DNA of 64,000 bases from Burkholderia sp. 9120 (GCF_000745015.1 NZ_JQNA01000002.1:5890001-5954000); one strand, 5' to 3'. Positions 27,785 to 37,824 are shown, numbered from the stretch's first letter. A program made the numbers and translations. Notes: generated by a model not told the origin, from the letters alone.

Positions 27785-28314
27785 GCCGCATCCTCCGCCG
27801 TCGGGCCAAATAGTGTGTAGCGGGTTTCCTCGTCGATGTACTGCGTAAAACCGCCATGCGAAAACGCGCAGAGCCGGAGCACCAGCGGTTCTCTACCCAC
27901 TTCGAGGCGATCGAGGATCACGTGGCCGCCGTGCAGGCGTTTGTCTCCGCCGACGAACGCGCCGTGACAATGCAGCGCGACGCAGCCCGCACGGTCCTTA
28001 CCGATCGTTACCGCGCCGTGCAGCAACGCGACTTCGTCGTTCTCCATGGTAGGGCTGCCGTAGATGTAGGGCCGCTCGCCCTGCGCCGCCTTGATGACGA
28101 CGTGGTACTGCAACGCGCGCGCCGTGCCGCTGCAGATGCGGCCAGTCGCGCCGCAGAAACCGTGGCGCATCATCAGGTCGCGCAGCACCGTGCCGGCGTT
28201 TCGTCCGCTGGGTATTTCAACGCGCAATTCGCGCGGCTCCCGCACTACCGTGGCCAACACCCGCGGGTAAGCGGCTGCGCCCGGATGGCGGAAAGCTTCT
28301 GTCATTGACGTCAT
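27781..28314 (-). CDS. DUF296/PPC-domain protein with intact His loop
   Basis: 177 residues. The PPC fold is visible from RVLATVVREPRELRVEIPSG to the C-terminal strands. It keeps CHGAFVGGD and the HGGHVILD loop, plus HCH in VALHCHG, which together look like a metal site. It is the first gene of a two-gene operon, with a sigma-54 promoter 33 bases upstream and GCGACA boxes behind it. That promoter type suggests induction by a nutrient or signal through an enhancer-binding protein. The enzymatic or binding role is unknown. Confidence 0.8.
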   Translation of the reverse strand: MTSMTEAFRHPGAAAYPRVLATVVREPRELRVEIPSGRNAGTVLRDLMMRHGFCGATGRICSGTARALQYHVVIKAAQGERPYIYGSPTMENDEVALLHGAVTIGKDRAGCVALHCHGAFVGGDKRLHGGHVILDRLEVGREPLVLRLCAFSHGGFTQYIDEETRYTLFGPTAEDAA

Positions 28315-28346
28315 AGGAAGTGTAGGTAATTACGACATCCCTATTT

Positions 28347-28362
28347 AGCAACTTCAATGCCA
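28347..28362 (-). promoter_or_regulatory. Sigma-54 promoter of the DUF296 pair
   Basis: On the minus strand: TGGCAT-TGAAG-TTGCT, one mismatch to TGGCAC-N5-TTGCW with exact spacing. It differs from the pvf-like promoter at two of 16 bases. Predicted start of transcription is near 28336, about 22 bases before the ATG. Confidence 0.7.
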
Positions 28363-28436
28363 TTGGCGCGCAATGCTTGAGACGCGAAGCACGGCAAGCC
28401 TCCGCGTGCATTACGCCGCGGTCGCATGCGAGACAT

Positions 28437-28460
28437 CTGTCGCGTGCTATGCGACAGGTG
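28437..28460. promoter_or_regulatory. Candidate activator site before the DUF296 pair
   Basis: CTGTCGC-N7-GCGACAG is a perfect inverted repeat, extended to GCGACAGGTG at 28451-28460. It lies about 75 bases upstream of the -24 element. The same GCGACAGGTG occurs at 37810-37819 before the TRAP operon. Confidence 0.55.
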
Positions 28461-28476
28461 TAGTGAGAAGTCACCT

Positions 28477-29376
28477 CTAACCGGCAGGCCTGGTACCGGC
28501 CAACCCCATTTGCGCGGCGATATCGACAAAGCGCGCAACACACGGATTCAAGGTATCGGGACTCCATACCAGCGCGACGTCAACATAAGGCGCGTGCAGC
28601 AGCGGCATGAACTTGACGTTATCCGCATGGGTGCTGCGCATCGAGCTATGCACGAGCGCCACGCCGAGCCGCTGCGCGACGAGATTGACAATGGTCTGCT
28701 GGAAATTGGTTTCGAGCCGGACACGTGGCGTAAACCCGGAACGCCGGCAGTGCTCGACAATCGTGTTGTAGATGAAGGGCGATGCCGCATGCGGCGAGAT
28801 GATGAACCATTCGTCGCGCAACTCGGCGATCGAAATCGCCGCGCGCGTGGCGAGCCGGTGTCCTTCGGGCAGCACAGCGACCAGTTGCTCGCTGAAGATC
28901 GTGCGAGTCTCCAGCTCGACCGCCGAATCAGACGGATACATGATGCCAACGTCGGCCTTGCCGGCGCGAATTTCGGCCACCAGCAAAGTGGGGATGCTCT
29001 CGCTGAGTTTCAGTTCGACGCGCGGAAAGGCCGACGCATAAGCACGTGTCAGCACCGGCACGATGCTATACGCGGCGGCGAACATGAAACCCGCCATCAG
29101 CGTGCCCTCTTCGCCGAGGTCGGCGGCGCGTGCATGGCTGCGCGCCTGGTCGACGGTGGCCATCACCATCTTGGCATCACGATAGAAACGCAGTCCCGCT
29201 GCCGAGAGCCGCACGCTGCGGCGCGTGCGATCCAGCAGCACGACGCCGAGTTCCGCTTCGAGCAATGCAATCTGACGCGACAGCGGCGGCTGCGAAATAT
29301 GAAGCAGCGCGGCAGCGCGTCTGAAGTGCAGGGTCTCCGCGAGCACAACGAAATAGCGTATTTGCCTCAGTTCCAT
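28477..29376 (-). CDS. LysR-type regulator, BenM/CatM-like
   Basis: 299 residues. The N-terminus MELRQIRYFVVLAETLHFRR, then AAALLHISQPPLSRQI, is the BenM/CatM pattern, and the effector domain has the SDSAVELETRTIFSEQ type core. These regulators respond to muconate, benzoate or similar acids and bind ATAC-N7-GTAT. A perfect site of this type lies 33 bases upstream of its start (29409-29435), in the gap to the divergent sigma-54 activator gene. It should therefore control itself and probably that activator. I choose the ATG at MELRQ; a longer start adds five residues. Confidence 0.9.
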   Translation of the reverse strand: MELRQIRYFVVLAETLHFRRAAALLHISQPPLSRQIALLEAELGVVLLDRTRRSVRLSAAGLRFYRDAKMVMATVDQARSHARAADLGEEGTLMAGFMFAAAYSIVPVLTRAYASAFPRVELKLSESIPTLLVAEIRAGKADVGIMYPSDSAVELETRTIFSEQLVAVLPEGHRLATRAAISIAELRDEWFIISPHAASPFIYNTIVEHCRRSGFTPRVRLETNFQQTIVNLVAQRLGVALVHSSMRSTHADNVKFMPLLHAPYVDVALVWSPDTLNPCVARFVDIAAQMGLAGTRPAG

Positions 29377-29408
29377 GCCTGGCTGCCCCAAGTCTGCGAA
29401 TAGGAATC

Positions 29409-29435
29409 CGACTGATACCTAACCGGTATCAGTCG
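29409..29435. promoter_or_regulatory. LysR operator (ATAC-N7-GTAT) in a perfect inverted repeat
   Basis: CGACTGATACC-N5-GGTATCAGTCG: 11-base perfect arms containing ATAC-N7-GTAT, the BenM/CatM recognition pattern. It is located between the divergent LysR (28477-29376) and sigma-54 activator (29574-30713) genes. Confidence 0.8.
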
Positions 29436-29573
29436 TCGCATCATAATGTATTGGAGACTATTAATGAATCACACTATGCTTGGTTTCGGAGACAAACCGT
29501 TGGCAGCCTAGTGCGATTCGCCGGGTCACAAGCCGGGCCGACCCTGCCAACCAGATAGATAAAGAGAGATGCC

Positions 29574-30713
29574 ATGACCGCCCACGACCCGTTGGACCGC
29601 GCCCGTGCAGACTCATCTCGCTCATCGGGGCTGCCTCTTGGCCGACTATGTGGCGATGATCCTACGATGCTGGCTACGCTATCGCGCGCCCGCCTGCTAA
29701 TCGACCGACAACTTCCCATTCTGATTCTCGGAGAAACCGGCACCGGCAAGGAGTATCTCGCCCGTGCACTGCACAGCTACAGTAATCGCCGGCAGGCGGC
29801 GATGGTGTCGGTGAATTGCGGGTCGATTCCTGAAAACCTGATCGAGAGCGAACTGTTCGGCTATACCCGCGGCGCATTCTCCGGCGCGCTATCGACGGGA
29901 ATGAAGGGCAAGGTTGCGCTCGCGCATCGCGGCACGCTGTTCCTCGACGAAATCGGCGATATGCCCGCCGCGCAGCAGACCCGCTTGCTACGCGTGCTAT
30001 CGGAGCGCGAAGTGACGCCGATTGGCTCGGCCGAGCCTATCGCAGTCGATTTGCAATTGATCTGCGCAACGCATCAAAACATCGAGTCACATGTCGAAGC
30101 AGGAACGTTCCGCGAAGACCTCTACTACCGGATCGCCGTCGGGATCGTTCATCTGCCGCCGGTGCGCGAACGGCACGACCGCGCGTGGTTGCTGCAATCG
30201 ATTTTGGAAGGCGAAGCGCCGGGCATGACACTCGAGGCCAACGTGGACCGTGAGGCGCGCGAGATTCTTTTGCATAGCCGCTGGCCTGGCAACCTGCGCC
30301 AGATGCGCACGGCAATCCAGTATGCATGCGCGGTAAAGAGCGGCGACCTGATACGCGCGGGCGATCTACCGGCGAACGTGCAGTCGGGTAAAGGCATAAC
30401 GGTTCGCACCGGTCTGCGTTCGACGCTTCATGCAGCCTTGCATGCAGCACCTCACCCGTACGCTGCGTCGCATGATGCCAGGCCCGGCGCGTCCTACGCT
30501 GCAAGTCATGCCGAAGCGCAGCGCCTACCGGTCGCGCCGCCGAGCGAACGCGACAACATTCTGCGAGCACTGTCCGCGAGTCGCTGGAATATTTCGGCGG
30601 CTTCGCGCGAACTCGGTATTTGCCGCGCTTCGCTGTATCGCAAGCTCAGGCAGTTTCGCATTCCGCACGTACGCGACGTCGGCTGCGACATGCTCATGGC
30701 GGATCACGGTTAA
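29574..30713 (+). CDS. Sigma-54-dependent activator without sensor domain
   Basis: 379 residues. The AAA+ domain starts almost at once: Walker A GETGTGKE at 53-60, GAFSGA at 100-105 (usual GAFTGA, the loop that contacts sigma-54), Walker B FLDEIG at 123-128, and the FREDLYYRI arginine region. The C-terminus (RDNILRALSASRWNISAASR, then ELGICRASLYRKLRQF) is a Fis-type DNA-binding domain. There is no receiver, GAF or PAS domain. Such PspF/HrpS-like activators are controlled by abundance or a partner protein. The divergent LysR gene and its operator could set that abundance. The linker (about 275-320) is rich in Ala/His and poorly conserved. Confidence 0.92.
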   Translation: MTAHDPLDRARADSSRSSGLPLGRLCGDDPTMLATLSRARLLIDRQLPILILGETGTGKEYLARALHSYSNRRQAAMVSVNCGSIPENLIESELFGYTRGAFSGALSTGMKGKVALAHRGTLFLDEIGDMPAAQQTRLLRVLSEREVTPIGSAEPIAVDLQLICATHQNIESHVEAGTFREDLYYRIAVGIVHLPPVRERHDRAWLLQSILEGEAPGMTLEANVDREAREILLHSRWPGNLRQMRTAIQYACAVKSGDLIRAGDLPANVQSGKGITVRTGLRSTLHAALHAAPHPYAASHDARPGASYAASHAEAQRLPVAPPSERDNILRALSASRWNISAASRELGICRASLYRKLRQFRIPHVRDVGCDMLMADHG

Positions 30714-30923
30714 CATGATTCGGCATGGACTGCCCCGGTGAATAGCGCGAATGCGGCAAGGGGCATGGGGACGTCCGCGTATTGTCATGGCTTCGCAGAC
30801 GCCCCTGTCTCATGCCCCCTCTCACAGCCCCCGCTTCAACTACCCCTCGGGCTCTTTCCGCCCGCTCAAACCGGCAGCGTCGCGCTGCGGCGCAGGCACG
30901 TACCGCACCGGCGCACGGATTCA

Positions 30924-31859
30924 TCAGCGCGCAACGGTTACGGCCTCACGCTCGGCACAAGCAAGACGCCCGGCATAGTCTTGCGCGAATTGCGTCGCAA
31001 TGCGGCCCGAGCGCGCACCGCGTGCCAGCGCCCATTGCAACGCCGCTTGCTGCGCGGCCTCGATTTGCCCAGCCGTGAACCCGAGCATGCCGAGCCTTTG
31101 CGCCACCACTTCCAGATACTGGTCCTGCGAAAACGCGTAAAACGTCACCCATATGCCGAAGCGCTCCGACAACGAAATCTTCTCTTCCACTGCGTCGCCC
31201 GGATGCAACTCGCCGTTCTCCGCGACCGAATAGCCTTCGTTGTCGCGCGCGTCTTCGGCGAGCAGATGGCGGCGGTTCGACGTCGCGTAGATCAGCACGT
31301 TGCTCGAATGCCCAGCTACCGAACCGTCAAGTACGGTCTTGAGTCCTTTGTAGCCGGTCTCGCCCGATTCGAACGACAGGTCGTCGCAGAAAATGACGAA
31401 ACGCTCAGGCCGGCGCCGCACGCGGTCGAGAATCGCCGGCAGGTCGTTGAGCGACTCTTTGCCAACTTCGATCAGCCGCAGCCCTTCCGGTGCGAACGCA
31501 TGCAAACAGGCTTTCACCAGCGACGACTTGCCGGTGCCGCGCGCACCGGTCAAGAGAACGTTGTTGGCCGGATAGCCCATCACGAACTGACGGGTGTTCT
31601 GCCGGATCACGTCAGCCTGGCGCTCGACGTTGCACAGTTCCTCGAACGGAATCAGCGCGGGGTCGGCGACCGCATGCAGTTGCGCGACGCCGAACGGGCC
31701 GGCGCCACGCTGCCAGCGAAACGCGATGACATGGCGCCAGTCGGGTTCGTCGTTTGAGGCAGTGCCGAGCGCCGCTTCGGCCAACGCGGCGAGCCGGTCG
31801 AGCCGTTTGAAGAGCCCGGCCACGTGCCGTTCGAGCGAATCTTCAGTATCGATATCCAT
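30924..31859 (-). CDS. DUF815-family AAA+ ATP-binding protein
   Basis: 311 residues. Walker A GARGTGKSS and Walker B VIFCDDLSFE, with NVLLTGARG before and YATSNRRHLL (sensor-1) after, match the DUF815 ATPases common in proteobacteria, which are related to DnaA/IstB-type AAA+ proteins. Role not established. It precedes the EamA transporter gene in sequence but lies downstream of it in transcription, with a 9-base gap, so the two are co-transcribed. The 210-base gap towards the sigma-54 activator is GC-rich and holds nothing I recognise. Confidence 0.9.
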   Translation of the reverse strand: MDIDTEDSLERHVAGLFKRLDRLAALAEAALGTASNDEPDWRHVIAFRWQRGAGPFGVAQLHAVADPALIPFEELCNVERQADVIRQNTRQFVMGYPANNVLLTGARGTGKSSLVKACLHAFAPEGLRLIEVGKESLNDLPAILDRVRRRPERFVIFCDDLSFESGETGYKGLKTVLDGSVAGHSSNVLIYATSNRRHLLAEDARDNEGYSVAENGELHPGDAVEEKISLSERFGIWVTFYAFSQDQYLEVVAQRLGMLGFTAGQIEAAQQAALQWALARGARSGRIATQFAQDYAGRLACAEREAVTVAR

Positions 31860-31868
31860 GATGGTGGC

Positions 31869-32774
31869 TTATTCCTGCACTGCAGCGACTTCCGCCGCGG
31901 GCCGTCTGAACATTTGCGCGACGATCACGCCGACGAGCGCAGTGCCGCCGCCGAGCACGTGGTACATATGCAAGGTTTCGCCGAGCATCGCGATGGCGAT
32001 CAGCGCGGTCGCGATCGGTAACACGTTCATGAACAGCGCGCAGCGATTCGGGCCGAGATGCTTGACGCCCTGCATCCACAGGTAGGGCAGCACCACCGAG
32101 GCCAGCACGCCGGCGTACAGGATCAGCGGCACGCTCGCACGCGTGGGCACCGCTTCTGCCGCGGGCAGGCGCAGCAGCATCGGCAGCATGAACAGCAGCG
32201 CGAACAGCGCCTGCAGGTAGGTGGATTGCCACGACGGCAGCCCGACATGCCAGCGCTTGAGCAGCACGCCATACAGGGCATACGCGAGCGCAGCGAAAAT
32301 CATCAGCAGATCGCCGAGATGCGCACCGTTGTTGAGCAGCATGGCGGGATTGCCTTGCGTGATCAGATACACCACGCCGACCAGCGACAGGATGCCGCCG
32401 CCCACCATGCCGGTGGTCGGCGCCTCGCCGAGCAGCAGCGTGCTCGCCACCATCGTCATGAGCGGCACCAACGCGGTGATGATCGACATGTTGGTCGCCG
32501 TCGTGGTTTTGGCGGCCTCGTAGGAGAGACTCTGGAACAGCGCCATGGCGAGAAAACCGAGCACGGCGAGCTTGGGCAGTTGCGCTACGATCGCGGCGCG
32601 GTTGTGCCAGGCCGGCTTCAGCGTGAACAGACTCATCAGCGCGACGGCCAGCAATAGACGGTAGAAGGTGATCGCCGACGGGTCGATGGTATGGGCGGAC
32701 AGCTTCGACACGATGACGTTGCCGGCCCACAGCAGGATTGCCACAAAAGGAAACAGGAAATACGATCTCTTCAT
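31869..32774 (-). CDS. EamA/DMT-family inner-membrane transporter
   Basis: 301 residues with ten hydrophobic helices in two EamA repeats. The first starts FPFVAILLWAGNVIVSKL and the second near LLMIFAALAYALYGVLL. Members export amino acids or metabolites, or are of unknown substrate. The start is taken at ATG before KRSYFLF because helix 1 follows at once; a longer frame adds 91 residues without membrane or domain character. The gene is divergent from an AraC regulator, a layout common for drug or metabolite exporters. Confidence 0.9.
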   Translation of the reverse strand: MKRSYFLFPFVAILLWAGNVIVSKLSAHTIDPSAITFYRLLLAVALMSLFTLKPAWHNRAAIVAQLPKLAVLGFLAMALFQSLSYEAAKTTTATNMSIITALVPLMTMVASTLLLGEAPTTGMVGGGILSLVGVVYLITQGNPAMLLNNGAHLGDLLMIFAALAYALYGVLLKRWHVGLPSWQSTYLQALFALLFMLPMLLRLPAAEAVPTRASVPLILYAGVLASVVLPYLWMQGVKHLGPNRCALFMNVLPIATALIAIAMLGETLHMYHVLGGGTALVGVIVAQMFRRPAAEVAAVQE

Positions 32775-32904
32775 ATCGCGCTCTGGCTGACTATCAAAGG
32801 GATTCAAGGGGCTTCGAAGTGAACCGAAATCTTGCGCCCGCGCGTAAGGTCTGTCTAACGCCAAAAAGTCTTTACTTGTCGCGAAACGGTCAAATATCCG
32901 GTCA

Positions 32905-33732
32905 ATGACAAAACCACGCATGAACGCATGCACTTCCATGCCGGCGGATAGCCGCACCGAAACGCCGACCGCACCCGGCGCGCATGTGCCGTTCGAGAGC
33001 ACGCCCATGCCGGTATCGGCCATGGCTGCCTGGTATCCGCACGGCACCTTGATTGCGGCGCACCGTCATCGGCGCGCGCAATTGCTGTATGCGATCGAAG
33101 GCGTGATGCTGATCGAATCAGCGACCGGCTCGTGGGTCGTGCCGCCCACGCGCGGTGTGTGGCTCGAACCGGGGGTCGACCATTCGGTGCAGATGAGCGG
33201 CGACGTGAAGATGCGCACCGTGTTCGTCGAGCCCGGCGCGGCCACGCAGTTGCCGGCTCGCAGTTGCGTCGTCGAAGTTCACACGCTGCTGCGCGAGTTG
33301 ATACTGGCGGCAATCGACGTGCCGCAGGATTACGCCACCGGTTCGCGCGACGATCATTTGATGCAGTTGTTGCTGGCGGAATTGAACGCTGTGCCGTTGC
33401 TACCGCTGTATCTGCCGTGGCCGACCGATCTGCGCTTGCGCAAGGTGTGCAACAGCGTGCTCGCCGCCCCCGACGACAATCGCACCATCGGCGCATGGGC
33501 AGGCACGCTGGATGTGTCGGAGAAAACATTTCACCGCTGGTTCCAGCGCGAAACCGGCATTACCTTCGGCCGCTGGCGTCAGAAGGCGCGTCTGCTGCTG
33601 GCACTAAAGCGGCTCGCGCATGGCGAGAAAATCATTGCCGTCGCGATGGACCATGGCTATACGAGCCAGAGTGCCTTCGCGGCCATGTTCAAGCGGCATT
33701 TCGGCGTGGTGCCGTCCGCGTTTTACGCGTAG
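32905..33732 (+). CDS. AraC-family regulator with cupin sensor (NimR/RipA type)
   Basis: 275 residues. The N-terminal cupin (YPHGTLIAAHRHRRAQLLYA, GVWLEPGVDHSVQ) is followed by a C-terminal AraC double helix-turn-helix with GAWAGTLDVSEKTFHRWFQR and VAMDHGYTSQSAFAAMFKRH. It is divergent from the EamA transporter gene, 130 bases away. NimR-like regulators typically control an adjacent exporter, so this one probably controls the EamA gene. Confidence 0.9.
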   Translation: MTKPRMNACTSMPADSRTETPTAPGAHVPFESTPMPVSAMAAWYPHGTLIAAHRHRRAQLLYAIEGVMLIESATGSWVVPPTRGVWLEPGVDHSVQMSGDVKMRTVFVEPGAATQLPARSCVVEVHTLLRELILAAIDVPQDYATGSRDDHLMQLLLAELNAVPLLPLYLPWPTDLRLRKVCNSVLAAPDDNRTIGAWAGTLDVSEKTFHRWFQRETGITFGRWRQKARLLLALKRLAHGEKIIAVAMDHGYTSQSAFAAMFKRHFGVVPSAFYA

Positions 33733-33796
33733 TTCCACCTTGGTCTTCAACGCACGCGCGACGCGGGCGGCACGCGATCTCACGCCACCTGAAACC

Positions 33797-34786
<990 letters not shown>

Positions 34787-34798
34787 ATCGATTCCTCT

Positions 34799-36397
34799 TC
34801 AGTGGATGGGGTGTGTTTCGTCGGCGACCGTCTCTGGCGGCACGGCCAGCAAAACCTTGATGTCTTTCTTGACGATCTTGCCGTAAGCGGACTTGGGCAA
34901 GGCGTCCCAGAACACGCAACGTTTCGGCCACTTGTAGCGCGCGAGATGCGGCTCGAGATGCGCGAGCAACGCGTCTTCTTCGAGCCCCCAGCCTTGGCGC
35001 CGCACCACCACCGCAACGCCGACTTCTCCCCACTTCGGATCGGGCATGCCGACCACCGCGACTTCCTGCACCGCCCGGTGCGTGAGGATCGCCTCTTCGA
35101 CTTCGCGCGGGTAGACGTTCGAGCCGCCGGAAATGTACATGTCCGACGAGCGTCCGGTGATATACAGGAAGCCCTGTTCGTCGAGATGCCCCAGATCGCC
35201 GGTATGGAACCAGCCGTGCCGGAAGGCTTTTTGGTTCGCTTCGGGGTTGTTGTCGTAGCCGACGAACACCGCCGGCCCGCGCACGCAAATCTCGCCGCTC
35301 GCGCCAGGCGCGAGCCGATGGCCTTCCTCGTCGAGAATTCCGATCTCCATGCCGGTGCGCGCATACCCGCAGGTGCCGACGCGACCGTCGGCGGCGTGGT
35401 CGTCGGCGCTGTGCAGCGACGGCGGCAGCACCGTGATGTTGCCGGTTACTTCGCCGAGCCCGTAGTACTGCACCAGCACCTTGCCGAGTTTGCGCAACGC
35501 GTGCTTCTGGTCCTCGCGATACATCGGCGCGCCCGCGTAGATCACATACTTCAGCGAACTATGATCGTAACGGTCCACCGACTCATGCTCGGTCAGCATC
35601 TTGACGATGGTCGGCACGGTAAACATATTGTCGATCCGATGTTCCTGCACGAGCGCCCATGCTTCTTCCGCGTCGAGTTTTTCCGACGCCGGCAGAACGC
35701 TGGCTGCCGCGCGCGCCACGTTGACCATCGCGTGAATACCCGCGCCGTGAGACAGCGGCGCCACCACGAGCGAGCGCGACCGATGGGTCAAACCGGGCAT
35801 CAGATCGGCGATGTGGTTGGTCAGCACGAACGCCATCTGCCCATGCGTGAGCACACCGGCCTTGGGGCGGCCGGTGGTGCCGGACGTATAGAAGAACCAC
35901 AGCGGATCGTCACGGTCCACGTCGACCGCGGCGAACGGCGGCGCGTCGATCTGGCGAGCGAGTGTCTCGTAGGCGAGTTCGCCCGCGCGCGGTGCGCCGA
36001 TCGCGATGACATGCCGCAAAGCGGGTGAGGCCGCGCGCACCGCATCGACATGTGCGTCGAAGCCCGCCTCGTAAATCATCGCCTTCGCGCCACTCGATTC
36101 GCCGAGATAGGCCGCTTCCGCCGCGGTGACTCGGCAGTTGGTCGGCACCCACACGGCGCCGAGCTTGAACGCGACCCACGCGCTTTCGAACAGCGGCAGG
36201 TTGTTGCGCGAATGGACGAGAATCTTGTCGCCTTTGCCGATACCGAGACGGCTCAACCCGTGCGCGAGCGCATCGACGCGCGCGTTGAGTTCGTGCCAGC
36301 TCGTGTGGTGCCCGGCCTGGATGAAACCGGGTTGATTGGCGTGGCGTCGGGCTGCGTCGGTCAGCAGATTCCCGAGGTTCATGACGGTGGTGAGCAT
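34799..36397 (-). CDS. Acyl-CoA synthetase (AMP-forming)
   Basis: 532 residues of the ANL superfamily. AMP-binding motif FFYTSGTTGRPKAGVLTHGQ, then YYGLGEVTG, GWFHTGDLGHLDEQGFLYIT, GRSSDMYISGGSNVYPREVE and the C-terminal lysine in KSAYGKIVKKD. It activates a carboxylic acid as the CoA thioester, probably medium-chain, branched or aryl. A start is likely at ATG 36397; TTG 36403 or ATG 36382 are alternatives because no clear ribosome site stands out. It lies between thiolase and aldo/keto reductase in one operon driven by the sigma-54 promoter at 37643. Confidence 0.92.
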   Translation of the reverse strand: MLTTVMNLGNLLTDAARRHANQPGFIQAGHHTSWHELNARVDALAHGLSRLGIGKGDKILVHSRNNLPLFESAWVAFKLGAVWVPTNCRVTAAEAAYLGESSGAKAMIYEAGFDAHVDAVRAASPALRHVIAIGAPRAGELAYETLARQIDAPPFAAVDVDRDDPLWFFYTSGTTGRPKAGVLTHGQMAFVLTNHIADLMPGLTHRSRSLVVAPLSHGAGIHAMVNVARAAASVLPASEKLDAEEAWALVQEHRIDNMFTVPTIVKMLTEHESVDRYDHSSLKYVIYAGAPMYREDQKHALRKLGKVLVQYYGLGEVTGNITVLPPSLHSADDHAADGRVGTCGYARTGMEIGILDEEGHRLAPGASGEICVRGPAVFVGYDNNPEANQKAFRHGWFHTGDLGHLDEQGFLYITGRSSDMYISGGSNVYPREVEEAILTHRAVQEVAVVGMPDPKWGEVGVAVVVRRQGWGLEEDALLAHLEPHLARYKWPKRCVFWDALPKSAYGKIVKKDIKVLLAVPPETVADETHPIH

Positions 36398-36437
36398 ACG
36401 CAAGTGCTTTTGAAAAAGAGAAGTGAAGAGCCGCGCC

Positions 36438-37604
36438 TTAACGGCGTGATTCGAGAATACTCAAATAGTTGGTCACGGCCGCGCCGCCCATGTTGAAGAC
36501 GCCGGCCGTGCGCGCATTCGGAATCTGCATTGCACCGGCCTGACCGCTCACCTGCATCGCCGCCATCACATGCATCGACACGCCGGTCGCGCCGACCGGA
36601 TGCCCCTTGGCCTTCAGCCCACCCGACGCGTTGACCGGCAAACGGCCTTCCTTCGTCGTCACGCCGTCGAGAACCACCCGCGCGCCCTGGCCCGGCGCGG
36701 CGAGACCCATCACTTCGTATTCGATCAATTCGGCGATCGTGAAGCAGTCGTGCGTTTCGACCAGCGACAGATCGTCGAGCGTCATACCGGCCTGCGCAAG
36801 CCCTTGCTTCCACGCGAGCCGTGCGCCCTCGAACGCAATCGGATCGCGCCGCGACAGCGGCAGATAGTCGCTGACCTGGACCGTCGCACGAAACTCGACC
36901 GCATGACGGGTGCGCCGCGCAATGTCCGGCGACGCGATGATCAGCGCAGCCGCGCCGTCGGAAATCATCGAGCAGTCGGTACGCTTCAGCGGCCCGGCGA
37001 CGAACGGATTTTTCTCCGACGGCGTGCGGCAAAAGTCGTAACCGAAATCGCGCCGCATATGCGCGTAAGGATTCGACACGCCGTTGCGATGGTTCTTCGC
37101 GGCAATCGCCGCGAGTGCGTCCGACTGGTCGCCGTAGCGATCGAAATACGTTTGCGCGAGCTTGCCGAAAATGCCCGCGAAGCCGCCCGGCACGTCCGCC
37201 TCTTCGCTCGCGTATGAGCACTTTTGCAGCACCTTGCCGACTTCGGCGGTCGGCAGACTCGTCATCTTTTCGTAGCCGATCACCAGCGCACAGGCAGAGC
37301 GCCCCGAGCGCAGCGCATCGAGCGCGGAATACACGGCGGCCGAGCCGGTCGAGCACGCGTTCTCACAGCGCACGGTCGACGTGAAACGCAATTCGGGAAT
37401 CGCGTTGAAGACCAGCGCCGACGGAAAGTCCTGATAGACGAAACCGCCGTTGAAGGTACCCACGTGAATCGAATCGATCTGGCCGGCCTCGATACCGGCG
37501 TGATCGATCGCGTCGCGCGCGGTGTCCGCAATCATGCGTTCGATATCGAGCGCGTCGAGCTTGCCAAACGGGATATGGCTCCATCCGATGATGGTCGGTT
37601 GCAT
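36438..37604 (-). CDS. Thiolase-family acetyl-CoA acetyltransferase (SCP-x type)
   Basis: 388 residues. Active-site Cys in VRCENACSTGSAAVYSAL. SCP-x/lipid-transfer thiolase features are LVETHDCFTIAELIEYEVMG and NASGGLKAKGHPVGATG. It cleaves or forms beta-ketoacyl-CoA. The start follows AAGGAG by nine bases; upstream frame has no similarity. It is the first gene of the minus-strand operon (thiolase, CoA ligase, aldo/keto reductase), divergent from the TRAP operon across a shared 377-base control region. Confidence 0.93.
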   Translation of the reverse strand: MQPTIIGWSHIPFGKLDALDIERMIADTARDAIDHAGIEAGQIDSIHVGTFNGGFVYQDFPSALVFNAIPELRFTSTVRCENACSTGSAAVYSALDALRSGRSACALVIGYEKMTSLPTAEVGKVLQKCSYASEEADVPGGFAGIFGKLAQTYFDRYGDQSDALAAIAAKNHRNGVSNPYAHMRRDFGYDFCRTPSEKNPFVAGPLKRTDCSMISDGAAALIIASPDIARRTRHAVEFRATVQVSDYLPLSRRDPIAFEGARLAWKQGLAQAGMTLDDLSLVETHDCFTIAELIEYEVMGLAAPGQGARVVLDGVTTKEGRLPVNASGGLKAKGHPVGATGVSMHVMAAMQVSGQAGAMQIPNARTAGVFNMGGAAVTNYLSILESRR

Positions 37605-37642
37605 AACGAACAGCTCCTTGGCTAAGAGATGGCGGCTCCCTA

Positions 37643-37658
37643 TGCAAGAGCCAAGCCA
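37643..37658 (-). promoter_or_regulatory. Sigma-54 promoter of the thiolase operon
   Basis: On the minus strand: TGGCTT-GGCTC-TTGCA, with TGGC and TTGCA at exact -24/-12 spacing. Predicted transcript start is near 37632, 28 bases before the thiolase ATG. It is weaker than the TRAP promoter in the A and C of the -24 box. Confidence 0.6.
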
Positions 37659-37794
37659 ACCACTTCCGATCGCTGAGCGCGCCACGCGCCGCGGGGACAG
37701 CGGCCGCCTCGCAAAGGCTCGCCGGACAGGCAACGATGCGCGATTTCATGCATGCGCAAGCCCGCGAACCTGCCCATTCGAATCGCCGCGCGAG

Positions 37795-37824
37795 TGCGAC
37801 ACAAACCCTGCGACAGGTGTCGCA
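37795..37824. promoter_or_regulatory. Shared activator site between divergent sigma-54 promoters
   Basis: TGCGACA-N7-TGCGACA-GG-TGTCGCA: one half-site followed by a perfect palindrome. It lies about 87 bases upstream of the TRAP -24 box and about 136 bases from the thiolase one. The rest of the 377-base gap holds no gene. Confidence 0.65.

Noticed and set aside
28437..28457. CTGTCGC-N7-GCGACAG as a terminator of the LysR gene
   Set aside because: No T-run and only 7-base arms; position and match to the site at 37809 favour a protein-binding site.
29461..29520. TGGCAG-N5-TGCGA before the sigma-54 activator gene as a sigma-54 promoter
   Set aside because: The GC of the -12 box is off by one base relative to the GG of the -24 box, so spacing is wrong.
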